A stretch of DNA of 64,000 nt from contig NZ_LJJF01000001.1 in assembly GCF_001625365.1 (NCBI RefSeq), positions 6,194,501 through 6,258,500 on the forward strand, read 5' to 3'. A program made the position numbers and the translations under genes. Within the stretch, counting starts at the first letter, position 1. Each line of letters starts with the position of its first letter. Shown one piece after another: positions 18,765-26,371 of this stretch. The notes under the pieces were generated by a model. That model searched no databases and had not been told where the DNA came from. It saw only the letters and a list, made by a program, of their open reading frames with translations. Origin of the DNA: Streptomyces sp. MJM8645. GTDB taxonomy: Bacteria; Actinomycetota; Actinomycetes; Streptomycetales; Streptomycetaceae.

Positions 18765-20012
18765 GTGGCCAAAGCGGGAGCCGAAGCGGGGGCCGAAGCG
18801 GCGGTCAAGGCTGGAGTCGAAGCCGGGGGCCGGGCCGGCCAGCTGAAGAGCAGCGGCCTGCGGCACGGCTGGACCACGGGCGCCTGCGCCACCGCCGCCA
18901 CCAAGGCCGCGTACACCGCGCTGCTCACCGGTGAGTTCCCGGACCCGGTGGCCATCACCCTCCCCAAGGGCCAGCAGCCGGCCTTCGCCCTCGCCGCCGA
19001 GGAACTCGTCGCCGCGGAACTTGCCCCCAGGGCCGGGGGGCTGGCCACCGGGGAGCGGGCCGCCGGGGGCCGAGCCGCCGTCCCGCCCATGCCGGCGAGC
19101 GCCATGGCCGCCGTGGTCAAGGACGCCGGCGACGATCCCGACGTCACCCACGGCGCGCTGATCCGCTCGACGGTGCGGGCCGGCGAGCCCGGCGCCGGCG
19201 TGGTGTTCCGGGCCGGCCCGGGGGTGGGGACGGTCACCAAGGCGGGCCTGCCGCTGCCCGTCGGCGAGCCCGCGATCAACCCGGTGCCCCGGCAGATGAT
19301 CCGCGACGCCGTGGCGGAGGTGGCCGCCGCGCACGGCGGCAGCGGGGACGTGGTGGTCGAGATCTCCGTGGACCACGGCGAGGAGATCGCCCGTTCCACC
19401 TGGAATCCACGGCTGGGCATCCTCGGGGGCCTGTCCATCCTCGGGACCACCGGCATCGTCGTCCCCTACTCCTGCTCCGCCTGGATCGACTCCATCCGCC
19501 GCGGCGTGGACGTGGCCCGGGCGGCGGGCCGCACCCACGTGGCCGGCTGTACCGGTTCGACCTCCGAGAAGGTCGCCGTCGCCGTGCACGGACTGCCTGA
19601 GGACGCGCTGCTCGACATGGGCGACTTCGCGGGCGCCGTCCTCAAGTACCTCAAGCGCCACCCGGTGCCCCGGCTGACGATCGCGGGCGGCTTCGCCAAG
19701 CTGTCCAAGCTCGCCGCCGGCCACCTCGACCTGCATTCGGCGCGCTCCCAGGTGGACAAGGGGTACCTGGCCGAACTGGCGCGGCGGGGCGGGGCCGACG
19801 GGGCGCTGGCCGAGGCGGTGGCCGCCGCCAACACCGGGTTGGAGGCGGTGCAGTTGTGCCGGGCGGCCGGGGTGCCGCTGGGCGATCTGGTCGCCGAGGC
19901 GGCGCGGGCGACGGCGCTCGGCGTGCTGGTCGGCTCGCCGGTGGCGGTGGACGTCATCTGCATCGACCGCGCGGGCACCGTCGTCGGCCGGGTGGAGCCG
20001 CTCGGGCCGTGA
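18765..20012 (+). CDS. cbiD: Cobalt-precorrin-5B C1-methyltransferase CbiD
   Basis: CbiD methylates C1 of the corrin ring with loss of the two-carbon fragment, a step named from the anaerobic pathway. The 415-residue protein shows the GLRHGWTTGACATAATKAA start of the family, NPRLGILGGLSILGTTGIV and GCTGSTSEKVA. An N-terminal Ala/Gly/Glu/Lys repeat precedes the conserved region by about 25 residues. GTG 18765 is taken as the start, with GGAAGCGAG upstream. Its presence beside the oxygen-dependent cobG indicates a mixed pathway; no cobF is seen in the window. It is monocistronic, with the murA-like gene following after about 140 bases. Confidence 0.94.
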   Translation: MAKAGAEAGAEAAVKAGVEAGGRAGQLKSSGLRHGWTTGACATAATKAAYTALLTGEFPDPVAITLPKGQQPAFALAAEELVAAELAPRAGGLATGERAAGGRAAVPPMPASAMAAVVKDAGDDPDVTHGALIRSTVRAGEPGAGVVFRAGPGVGTVTKAGLPLPVGEPAINPVPRQMIRDAVAEVAAAHGGSGDVVVEISVDHGEEIARSTWNPRLGILGGLSILGTTGIVVPYSCSAWIDSIRRGVDVARAAGRTHVAGCTGSTSEKVAVAVHGLPEDALLDMGDFAGAVLKYLKRHPVPRLTIAGGFAKLSKLAAGHLDLHSARSQVDKGYLAELARRGGADGALAEAVAAANTGLEAVQLCRAAGVPLGDLVAEAARATALGVLVGSPVAVDVICIDRAGTVVGRVEPLGP

Positions 20013-20120
20013 CGCTCTCACAGAATCGCGGCAATACCGCCTGGTGATGTGAAGATCTGACGTTCATACGGGGCGAGAAACGGACAAAAGGAGTGTCGCG
20101 CCCGCCCCTGGTTCTGTCGC

Positions 20121-20140
20121 CATCTCAACCATGAGATATG
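20121..20140. promoter_or_regulatory. Candidate autoregulatory operator of XRE-MurA
   Basis: ATCTCA-ACCA-TGAGAT (20122-20137) is a perfect 6-bp dyad, flanked by CCAT and ATGG, about 12 bases before the GTG start of a gene with an XRE DNA-binding domain. The spacing suggests it overlaps the promoter of a leaderless or nearly leaderless transcript. Binding is inference. Confidence 0.5.
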
Positions 20141-20149
20141 GTCTGGCGA

Positions 20150-21679
20150 GTGACAGGCGACTACCTCACCCGTATCGGCACCCTCATCCGTACCGCCCGC
20201 CAGCACCGCGGCTGGTCCCAGGCACAGCTCGGCGAGGCCCTCGGCACCAGCCAGAGCGCGGTCAACCGCATCGAGCAGGGCAAGCAGAACGTCAGCCTTG
20301 AGATGATCGCGCGCATCGGCGAAGCCCTCGACAGCGAGATCGTCTCCCTCGGCTACTCCGGCCCGATGCACCTGAGGGTCGCCGGCGGCACCCGACTCTC
20401 CGGCGCCATCGACGTCCGCAGCAGCAAGAACGCCTGCGTCGCGATCCTCTGCGCCTCGCTGCTGACCACCGGACGCACCACGCTGCGCAGCGTCGCCCGG
20501 ATCGAAGAGGTCTACCGCATCCTCGAGGTGCTCACCAGCATCGGCGTCAAGAGCCGCTGGACCAACGACGGCCGCGACCTCGAACTCACCCCGCCCGCCG
20601 AGCTCGACCTCGCGGCGATGGACGTCGAGGCGGCCCGCCGCACCCGCAGCGTGCTGATGTTCCTTGGCCCGCTGATGCACCGCGCCAGTCGCTTCGCCAT
20701 CCCGTACGCGGGTGGCTGCGACCTCGGCACCCGCACCGTCGAGCCGCACCTGACCGCGCTGCGCCGCTTCGGGCTGGAGGTCGCCACCACCGGCGGCGCC
20801 TACCACGCCTCGGTCGAGCCGGGCACCCCGCTGGACCGTCCGATCGTGCTGACCGAGCGCGGGGACACCGTCACCGAGAACGCCCTGCTGGCCGCCGTCC
20901 GGCACGACGGCGTCAGCGTCATCCGCAACGCCTCGCCCAACTACATGGTCCAGGACCTGTGCTTCTTCCTGGAGAAGCTGGGCGTACGGATCGAGGGCGT
21001 CGGCACCACCACCCTCACCGTCCACGGTGTCCCGGAGATCACCTGCGACGTCGACTACACCCCGGCCGAGGACCCGGTGGAGGCGATGAGCCTGCTCGCC
21101 GCCGCCGTCGTCACCTCCTCCGAGCTGACGATCCGCCGGGTGCCGATCGAGTTCCTGGAGATCGAACTCGCGGTGCTGGAGGGGATGGGCCTCGACTACG
21201 ACCGGACCCCCGAGTACCGGGCCCACAACGGCCACACCCGCCTGGTCGACCTCACCGTGCGCCCGTCCAAGCTGACCGCGCCGATCGACACCATCCACCC
21301 GATGCCGTTCCCCGGCATCAACATCGACAACGTGCCGTTCTTCGCGGCCATCGCCGCGGCCGCCCACGGCACCACGATGATCCACGACTGGGTCTACGAC
21401 AACCGTGCGATCTACCTCACCGAGCTGACCCGCCTCGGCGCCGACGTCAAGCTCCTCGACCCGCACCGCGTCCTGGTCCAGGGCCCCACCCGCTGGCGCG
21501 CCGCCGAGATGATGTGCCCGCCGGCCCTGCGCCCCGCGGTCGTCATCCTCCTCGCGATGCTCGCCGCCCAGGGCACCTCCGTCCTGCGCAACGTCTACGT
21601 CATCAACCGCGGCTACGAGGACCTCGCCGAGCGCCTCAACTCCATCGGCGCGCAGATCGAGACCTTCCGCGACATCTGA
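20150..21679 (+). CDS. XRE-HTH/MurA fusion (UDP-GlcNAc 1-carboxyvinyltransferase-like)
   Basis: The 509-residue protein has an XRE/Cro helix-turn-helix (about residues 4-60, with SQAQLGEALGTSQSAVNRIE) followed by a full EPSP-synthase/MurA fold. MurA catalytic positions appear intact: the Lys-Asn pair in RSSKNA, the PEP-binding cysteine in YAGGCDLGTRTV (about residue 190) and the arginine of NRGYEDLAERL near the C-terminus. GTG 20150 is preferred over ATG 20138, since homologues begin with this (M/V)-T-x-D-Y-L-T-R-I-G sequence. It may be a second MurA whose DNA-binding domain couples cell-wall precursor status to transcription. A dyad sits directly upstream and a strong terminator follows. Confidence 0.9.
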   Translation: MTGDYLTRIGTLIRTARQHRGWSQAQLGEALGTSQSAVNRIEQGKQNVSLEMIARIGEALDSEIVSLGYSGPMHLRVAGGTRLSGAIDVRSSKNACVAILCASLLTTGRTTLRSVARIEEVYRILEVLTSIGVKSRWTNDGRDLELTPPAELDLAAMDVEAARRTRSVLMFLGPLMHRASRFAIPYAGGCDLGTRTVEPHLTALRRFGLEVATTGGAYHASVEPGTPLDRPIVLTERGDTVTENALLAAVRHDGVSVIRNASPNYMVQDLCFFLEKLGVRIEGVGTTTLTVHGVPEITCDVDYTPAEDPVEAMSLLAAAVVTSSELTIRRVPIEFLEIELAVLEGMGLDYDRTPEYRAHNGHTRLVDLTVRPSKLTAPIDTIHPMPFPGINIDNVPFFAAIAAAAHGTTMIHDWVYDNRAIYLTELTRLGADVKLLDPHRVLVQGPTRWRAAEMMCPPALRPAVVILLAMLAAQGTSVLRNVYVINRGYEDLAERLNSIGAQIETFRDI

Positions 21680-21707
21680 TCCGATCCGGATCTGAAGCAC
21701 GATCAGA

Positions 21708-21744
21708 TGGCCGACCGGCCGCACGCGTTGCGGCCGGTCGGCCA
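21708..21744 (+). terminator. Terminator of the XRE-murA gene
   Basis: TGGCCGACCGGCCG (21708-21721) pairs perfectly over 14 bp with 21731-21744 around a 9-base loop, 28 bases after the stop codon. There is no U-run, as is usual for high-GC actinobacterial terminators. Confidence 0.7.
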
Positions 21745-21751
21745 TTGCGGG

Positions 21752-21917
21752 CTAGGGGCTCTCTTTCGGATCACGCCGGGCGCGCGACGCCGGAGCACGC
21801 ACCTCGCCGCGTTGTCGTCGGTCGCCGATACTCCGCATGGACTCCCTCCTCCGCCTTGCGATGCACGCACTCCGACGCCGCGCGCTGATCCGACGTGATC
21901 CGAAAGAGAGCCCCTAG
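21752..21917. mobile_element. MITE-like element with 24-bp perfect terminal repeats
   Basis: Positions 21752-21775 and 21894-21917 are perfect inverted copies of CTAGGGGCTCTCTTTCGGAT plus CACG. The outer CTAG on both sides may be the duplicated target. The 160-bp interior has no transposase. Its ends resemble the GGGCTCTTTCGGATC-type termini I associate with IS5-like actinomycete insertion sequences, so this is probably a non-autonomous derivative. It sits exactly at the broken end of a DinB-family gene remnant. Confidence 0.75.
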
Positions 21918-22054
21918 TCGCACCTCCTCGCCGTAGTGCCCCAGGACGTCCAACGACTCGGCGGCGGCGACGAGTTGACGGGCGTGGCTGCACTCGCGGC
22001 GCCAGGCCGCGAAGGCTTCGTCCGGGTCGGCGGTGTCGGCGTCGACATTCGGCC
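21918..22054 (-). pseudogene. DinB/DUF664-family gene remnant
   Basis: Read on the minus strand, about 46 codons survive, ending ...DPDEAFAAWRRECSHA, RQLVAAAESLDV, LGHYGEEVRL. This matches the central part of DinB-like DUF664 proteins. Translation then runs straight into the MITE-like element. The expected continuation (S-L-R-W-x-L-V-H-M type) is absent on the far side, where only the murA terminator is found. The 5' part is replaced by a GACCC tandem repeat. Identification is from family recall and the fragment is certainly not functional. Confidence 0.55.
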
Positions 22055-22089
22055 GACCCGACCCGACCCGACCCGACCCGACCCGACCC
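22055..22089. repeat. (GACCC)7 tandem repeat
   Basis: Seven perfect 5-bp units lie between the DinB remnant and the 3' end of cobK, flanked by GGCC on both sides. It is a likely site of slippage. Confidence 0.85.
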
Positions 22090-22100
22090 GATCGGCCGTC

Positions 22101-22844
22101 CTAGCGCAGGTGCTGCAACCACCGCACCGCGCCCGGTACGTCCGGGGCCGCCGGTACGCCGTCGGGCAGCGGCGGGCGTTCCACGACGACCACCGGGAGC
22201 CCGAGTTCGCGCGCGGCGGTGAGTTTGGGCGCGGTCGCGGCGCCGCCGCTGTCCTTGGTGACCACGACGTCGATCCGGTGCTCGCGCAGCAGCGCCCGTT
22301 CGCCGTCGAGCGTGAACGGCCCCCGGTCCAGCAGGACTTCGAGCGTGGACGGCAGCGGCGGCTCGGGCGGGTCGACCGAGCGGGCGAGGAAATGCAGGTG
22401 GTCGAGGTGGGCGAAGGTGGCGATGCCCTGTCGCCCGGTGGTGAGGAAGACCCGCCGTCCGAGGCCGGGCAGGAGTTCGGCGGCCGCGGCGAGCGAGGGT
22501 GCGTGGTGCCAGCGGTCACCGGGGACGGGCGCCCAGCCGGGCCGCCGCAGCGCCAGCAGCGGCACGTCGGCGGCGGCCGCCGCGAGGGCGGCGTTGCGGG
22601 ACATCCCGGCGGCGAACGGGTGGGTGGCGTCGATGACCGCGTCGACCCGTTCGCCGCGCAGCCAGTCGGCCAGCCCGTCCGGGCCGCCGAAGCCGCCGAT
22701 CCTCACCTCCCCGGCGGGCAGCCGGGGTTGGGCGACCCGGCCGGCCAGCGAACTGGTGACCCGCAGGGACGGCAGCTCGACGAGTGCGGCGGCCAGCGCC
22801 CGCCCCTCCGTCGTGCCGCCGAGGATCAGGACGTGCCGGGTCAT
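22101..22844 (-). CDS. cobK: Precorrin-6A reductase CobK
   Basis: CobK reduces the C18-C19 bond of precorrin-6A with NADPH. The 247-residue protein begins with the nucleotide-binding HVLILGGTTEGRALAAAL and contains the family's DATHPFAAGMSRNA, FLTTGRQGIATF and VVTKDSGGAATAPKL blocks. ATG 22844 is used; an in-frame GTG at 22853 overlaps the cobM stop and is equally possible given the operon's GTGA coupling. It is the last gene of cobL-cobM-cobK. The longer open frame upstream is a shadow of cobM. Confidence 0.94.
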   Translation of the reverse strand: MTRHVLILGGTTEGRALAAALVELPSLRVTSSLAGRVAQPRLPAGEVRIGGFGGPDGLADWLRGERVDAVIDATHPFAAGMSRNAALAAAAADVPLLALRRPGWAPVPGDRWHHAPSLAAAAELLPGLGRRVFLTTGRQGIATFAHLDHLHFLARSVDPPEPPLPSTLEVLLDRGPFTLDGERALLREHRIDVVVTKDSGGAATAPKLTAARELGLPVVVVERPPLPDGVPAAPDVPGAVRWLQHLR

Positions 22845-22849
22845 GGGGT

Positions 22850-23611
22850 TCACGCCCCGCAGGGCTCGTGCGGGCGTTCGCGCTCCGCCGAGTAGAGGTG
22901 GCTGTCGCGGAACTGCTCGGCGGCCAGGGTCCGGCCGACCAGGATGACGGCGGTGCGGACCACGCCCGAGGCCTTGACCTGTTCGGCGATGTCGGCGAGG
23001 GTGCCGCGCAGCACCAGCTCGTCCGGCCGGCTGGCCATCGCGACGACGGCGGCCGGGCAGTCGGCGCCGTAGTGCGGGAGCAGCTGCTCGACGACGTCGT
23101 CCACGTAGCCGGCGGCCAGGTGCAGCACCAGCAGGGCGCCGCTGCGGCCGAGGGTGGCCAGGTCCTCGCCCTCGGGCATCGGGGTGGCGCGCTTGGCGAT
23201 CCGGGTGAGGATGACGGTCTGGCCGACGGTCGGGACGGTCAACTCCCGCTTGAGCGCGGCCGCTGCGGCGGCGAAGGCGGGCACGCCGGGGACGATCTCG
23301 TACGGCACGCCGGCCGCGTCGAGGCGGCGCATCTGCTCGGCGACGGCGGAGAAGACGGACGGGTCGCCGGAGTGCAGCCGGGCCACGTCCTGTCCGGCCT
23401 GGTGCGCGCGGACCAGCTCGGCGATGATCTGGTCCAGGTTGAGCTGCGCGGTGTCGACGAGGCGGGCGCCGGGCGGGCATTCGTCGAGGAGCTCGCGCGG
23501 TACCAGGCTGCCGGCGTAGAGGCAGACCTCGGCGCGGGCCAGGAGGCGCTGGCCGCGCAGGGTGATCAGGTCGGCGGCGCCGGGGCCGGCTCCGATGAAG
23601 TAGACGGTCAC
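22850..23611 (-). CDS. cobM: Precorrin-4 C11-methyltransferase CobM
   Basis: This SAM-dependent tetrapyrrole methylase adds the C11 methyl group. The 253 residues start with VYFIGAGPGAADLITLRG, followed by YAGSLVPRELL, LHSGDPSVFSAVAEQM and EIVPGVPAFAAAAAALKREL, the standard CobM/CbiF order. The GTG start at 23611 overlaps the cobL stop by the GTGA pattern, so translation is probably coupled to cobL. Confidence 0.96.
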   Translation of the reverse strand: MTVYFIGAGPGAADLITLRGQRLLARAEVCLYAGSLVPRELLDECPPGARLVDTAQLNLDQIIAELVRAHQAGQDVARLHSGDPSVFSAVAEQMRRLDAAGVPYEIVPGVPAFAAAAAALKRELTVPTVGQTVILTRIAKRATPMPEGEDLATLGRSGALLVLHLAAGYVDDVVEQLLPHYGADCPAAVVAMASRPDELVLRGTLADIAEQVKASGVVRTAVILVGRTLAAEQFRDSHLYSAERERPHEPCGA

Positions 23612-24846
23612 GACGCGTTCTCCTGAGGGGTGTTGGGCTTGACGGCGGACCACTGGGTGACCGGCATGGCCTGCCGCCACCCGGTGAAGCCGCCCACCGG
23701 GACGGCGTGCGCGACGGCGAGTTTGACGAGCTCCCCGCCGTGGCGCCGGTACCACTCGGTGAGCAGCGCCTCGGATTCCAGCGTCACGGTGTTGGCGACC
23801 AGCCGGCCGCCCGGCCGCAGGGCGGCCCAGCAACTGTCCAGCAGGCCGGTCGCGGTGAGGCCGCCGCCGATGAACACCGCGTCGGGGGCGGGGAGTTCGG
23901 CGAGCGCGGCGGGGGCCGGGCCGGTCACCACGCGCAGTCGTGGCACGCCCAGGGCGGCGGCGTTGCGGGCGATCCGTTCGGCGCGTACCGGGTCGCGTTC
24001 GATGCTGACGGCCTGGCAGTCGCGGTGCGCGCGCAGCCACTCGACGGCGATCGAGCCGGAGCCGCCGCCGACGTCCCAGAGCAGCTCGCCGGGGGAGGGG
24101 GCGAGGGCGGCGAGGGTGGCGGCGCGCACGTGCCGCTTGGTGAGCTGGCCGTCGCTCTCGTAGGCGGCGTCGGGCAGGCCGGGGACGAGCGAGTTGCGGG
24201 GGCCGTCGCCGAGGTCGACCGCGATGACGTTCAGCGGGTCGCCGGGTGGGTGCGGCCAGCCGTCGGCGGTGCCGTCGAGCCGGCGTTCGGCCGGGCCGCC
24301 GAGCTGTTCGAGCACCCGCAGACGGGCGGCGCCGTAGCCGCGCGCGGTGAGCAGCCCGGCGACGGCGGCCGGGGTCGCGGCGTCGGCGCTCAGCACGAGC
24401 AGGCGGCGGCCGGGGTTCAGGGCCAGGGCGAGGGTGTCCAGCGGGCGGCCGACCAGGCTGACCACCTCGGTGGACTCCAGCGGCCAGCCGAGTCGGGCGC
24501 AGGCGTGGGAGACGGAGGAGGGGTGCGGCAGGACGCGCAGCCGCCCGGCGCCGACCGTCTCGGCGAGGGTGCGGCCGATGCCGTAGAACATCGGGTCGCC
24601 GCTGGCCAGGACGGCGACCCGGCGGTCCGCGTGCGCGGCGAACAGCCCGGGGACGGCCGGGCGCAGCGGGGACGGCCACGGGACGCGCTCGGCGGCGACC
24701 TCGTCGCGGGGGAGGAGGTCCAGCTGCCGGGGGCCGCCGACGACCACCTCGGCTGCCCGCAGGGCGGCCCGGCCGGCGGTGGAGAGGCCGGGCCAGCCGT
24801 CGGCCCCGATCCCGACGACGGTGATCGGGGGTGGCAGCTCGGGCAC
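23608..24846 (-). CDS. cobL: Precorrin-6Y C5,15-methyltransferase (decarboxylating) CobL
   Basis: CobL is bifunctional. The N-terminal CbiE-like domain (about residues 8-205, VVGIGADGWPGL, LASGDPMFYGIGRTL) methylates C5. The C-terminal CbiT-like domain (about 225-405, with LLWDVGGGSGSIAVEWLR as SAM-binding loop) methylates C15 and decarboxylates the ring-C acetate. At 412 residues it is full length and fused as in aerobic producers. It starts at GTG 24846 with GGAG a few codons upstream. It heads the cobL-cobM-cobK operon. No riboswitch is visible in the ~100-base leader. Confidence 0.95.
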   Translation of the reverse strand: MPELPPPITVVGIGADGWPGLSTAGRAALRAAEVVVGGPRQLDLLPRDEVAAERVPWPSPLRPAVPGLFAAHADRRVAVLASGDPMFYGIGRTLAETVGAGRLRVLPHPSSVSHACARLGWPLESTEVVSLVGRPLDTLALALNPGRRLLVLSADAATPAAVAGLLTARGYGAARLRVLEQLGGPAERRLDGTADGWPHPPGDPLNVIAVDLGDGPRNSLVPGLPDAAYESDGQLTKRHVRAATLAALAPSPGELLWDVGGGSGSIAVEWLRAHRDCQAVSIERDPVRAERIARNAAALGVPRLRVVTGPAPAALAELPAPDAVFIGGGLTATGLLDSCWAALRPGGRLVANTVTLESEALLTEWYRRHGGELVKLAVAHAVPVGGFTGWRQAMPVTQWSAVKPNTPQENAS

Positions 24847-24948
24847 CGGGTGGCTCCTGTCGTTCGGCGGGCGCCGTGAGTAGAAAAAATAACTATCGGG
24901 GCAGCCTACCTGGCGGTATCCGGCCGCCCGTCTCCCGCCCGTCCCCCG

Positions 24949-25368
24949 CTACCGGTCCGCCCAGTCCCCCGAGTCGATCACCGCGGGCCGTTCCCGTAGC
25001 CGGCTCTCGACGACGGGCCCGGCGAAGTACACCCAGGCCTCCCGCACCTCGCCCGCCGCCGTCCGCACCGGCAGCCGCCGCCGTACGTACAGGCCCGTCC
25101 CGTCCGCCCGGCAGTCCTCCAGCCGGTCCAGCGCCGCGAGCGCGCCCGCGTACGCGCCGGGCCGTACGGTGATCAGCTCGCCCACGATCCGGCGCCCGGG
25201 CGTCGCGTCCGGCACCGCGTACGGGTACCCGGGGCCGTCGTGCAGTGTGGCGCCGTCCAGCACGGCCGGGCGGATGTCGGCGCAGCGTCCGGCCAGGTGG
25301 GCGGCGTGGTTGCGGCCGCCGCTGCGCAGGGTGCCGTAGACGAAGAACGGCAGGGCCTCCTCGGACAC
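24949..25368 (-). CDS. Gamma-glutamylcyclotransferase-like protein
   Basis: The 139-residue protein has the AIG2/GGCT fold signature FFVYGTLRSGGRNHA at the N-terminus, which forms the substrate pocket. The typical RIVGELITV and later EAWVYFAG strands follow. Enzymes of this family act on gamma-glutamyl amines or peptides, forming 5-oxoproline; many bacterial members are uncharacterised. The GTG start at 25368 follows a purine-rich stretch. A 161-bp heptamer array lies about 80 bases upstream, in the gene's own 5' region. Confidence 0.85.
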   Translation of the reverse strand: MSEEALPFFVYGTLRSGGRNHAAHLAGRCADIRPAVLDGATLHDGPGYPYAVPDATPGRRIVGELITVRPGAYAGALAALDRLEDCRADGTGLYVRRRLPVRTAAGEVREAWVYFAGPVVESRLRERPAVIDSGDWADR

Positions 25369-25446
25369 GGGTTCGACCTCTCGGCTGGGGGAGCGCCCAC
25401 GGTACGTCCTCGCGCCCGCGCCGCGATAGCGCCTCTTGCCTCGCGC

Positions 25447-25607
25447 GTCCCGCGTCCCGCGTCCCGTGCCCTGCGTCCCGTGCCCTGCGTCCCGTGCCCT
25501 GCGTCCCGTGCCCTGCGTCCCGTGCCCTGCGTCCCGTGCCCTGCGTCCCGTGCCCCGCGTCCCGTGCCCCGCGCCCCGCGCCCCGCGCCCCGCGCCCCGT
25601 GCCCCGC
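25447..25607. repeat. Array of 23 heptamers (14-bp higher-order unit)
   Basis: The array is exactly 161 bp and reads as 23 consecutive 7-base units of the form GYCCCGY or GCCCTGC. Six identical 14-bp dimers (GTCCCGTGCCCTGC, starting 25461) are followed by two variant dimers and then simpler GCCCCGC units. Translated frames give only Val-Pro-Cys-type repeats, so it is not treated as coding. It lies between two minus-strand genes. Confidence 0.9.
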
Positions 25608-25628
25608 GCGTCCGCCGGGTGGTGGGCG

Positions 25629-26222
25629 TCAGGCGGCGTCCGGGGCGGTCCGTGCGTAGGTCAGGACGACGTTGCCGCGCTCGAAGACGCGGCTGTCGGT
25701 GAGCGTGAAGGCGCGGGGCCCGAACTCCGCGCGGAACAGCGGGATGCCCGATCCGACCACCACCGGGTACTGCTTGATGATCAACTCGTCGATCTCGGGC
25801 AGCAGCTGGCCGGCCAGGTCGGCGCCGCCGCAGAGCCAGATGCCGAGCCCGTCCTGTTGCTTCAGCCGGCGGACGAGGGCCACCGGGTCCTCCGCAGTGA
25901 CCTCCACCGCCGGGTCCGGGCTGGTGCCGAGGGTGCGGGAGACCACGATCTGCCGCAGGTGGGCGTAGGGGCTGGTGAGGCCCACGGCCAGCCCCGGTGC
26001 GTAGGTGCCGCGGCCCATGACGACGGTGTCGAAGCGCTTGTTGGGTGCCTCCGCGATGCCGAACGCCGCGCGGCCGGGGGTGGGGATGGTCTCCGGGTAC
26101 TCGGCGAAGAGCGTCGAGGTGTAGTCCTCGGTGAGGAACGGCGCGAAGAAGTCGAAGCTGTCGTCCGGGCCGGCGATGAAGCCGTCGATGGTGGTGCCGA
26201 TGAAGTAGGTGAGCTTGCGCAT
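25629..26222 (-). CDS. Dihydrofolate-reductase-family (RibD C-terminal-like) protein
   Basis: The 197-residue NADPH-dependent reductase-like protein has the DHFR/RibD_C fold, starting RKLTYFIGTTIDGFIAG. It has a D-T-V-V-M-G-R-G-T-Y strand for cofactor binding and the glycine-rich IWLCGGADLAGQLL loop. Members in Streptomyces are mostly uncharacterised; true folate reductase activity is unlikely. ATG 26222 follows AAAGGA. It diverges from a TetR regulator with a shared dyad between them, so repression by that TetR protein is plausible. Confidence 0.88.
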   Translation of the reverse strand: MRKLTYFIGTTIDGFIAGPDDSFDFFAPFLTEDYTSTLFAEYPETIPTPGRAAFGIAEAPNKRFDTVVMGRGTYAPGLAVGLTSPYAHLRQIVVSRTLGTSPDPAVEVTAEDPVALVRRLKQQDGLGIWLCGGADLAGQLLPEIDELIIKQYPVVVGSGIPLFRAEFGPRAFTLTDSRVFERGNVVLTYARTAPDAA

Positions 26223-26272
26223 GCAGGTCCTTTGGGGTCGGGAAGCGGCGCGGGCCGTGCGGCCCGCCGCCT

Positions 26273-26308
26273 AACCACTCCGACTATAGTACTCCAGTTG
26301 TAGTGGTT
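26273..26308. promoter_or_regulatory. Dyad between reductase and TetR genes (candidate operator)
   Basis: AACCACT (26273-26279) and AGTGGTT (26302-26308) are perfect inverted copies enclosing AT-rich DNA with an inner ACTATAGT palindrome. The position in a divergent TetR/reductase promoter region is typical for a TetR operator. Confidence 0.55.
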
Positions 26309-26371
26309 GCCGAGGTGTTTTCGGACCCGGGCGCCCCGGCCCCCGAAAACCCCGCGAGAGAGAATCGACCC

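Noticed and set aside
20018..21745. 575-codon minus-strand frame opposite the XRE-MurA gene
   Set aside because: It is a Gly/Val/Asp-rich mirror frame without a recognisable domain.
22113..22519. Ser/Thr/Arg-rich minus-strand frame across the 3' half of cobK
   Set aside because: It is an out-of-frame translation of cobK that runs on into the GACCC repeat. Only the DinB-like frame at 21918-22054 matches a known family.
25447..25607. Possible CRISPR array
   Set aside because: The units are contiguous heptamers without spacers, and there are no cas genes. The E1-E3 hairpins also lack repeat-spacer structure.
25436..25702. Frame encoding Val-Pro-Cys-Pro-Ala-Ser-Arg repeats
   Set aside because: It is a translation of the heptamer array; there is no SD and it runs into the antisense of a real gene.
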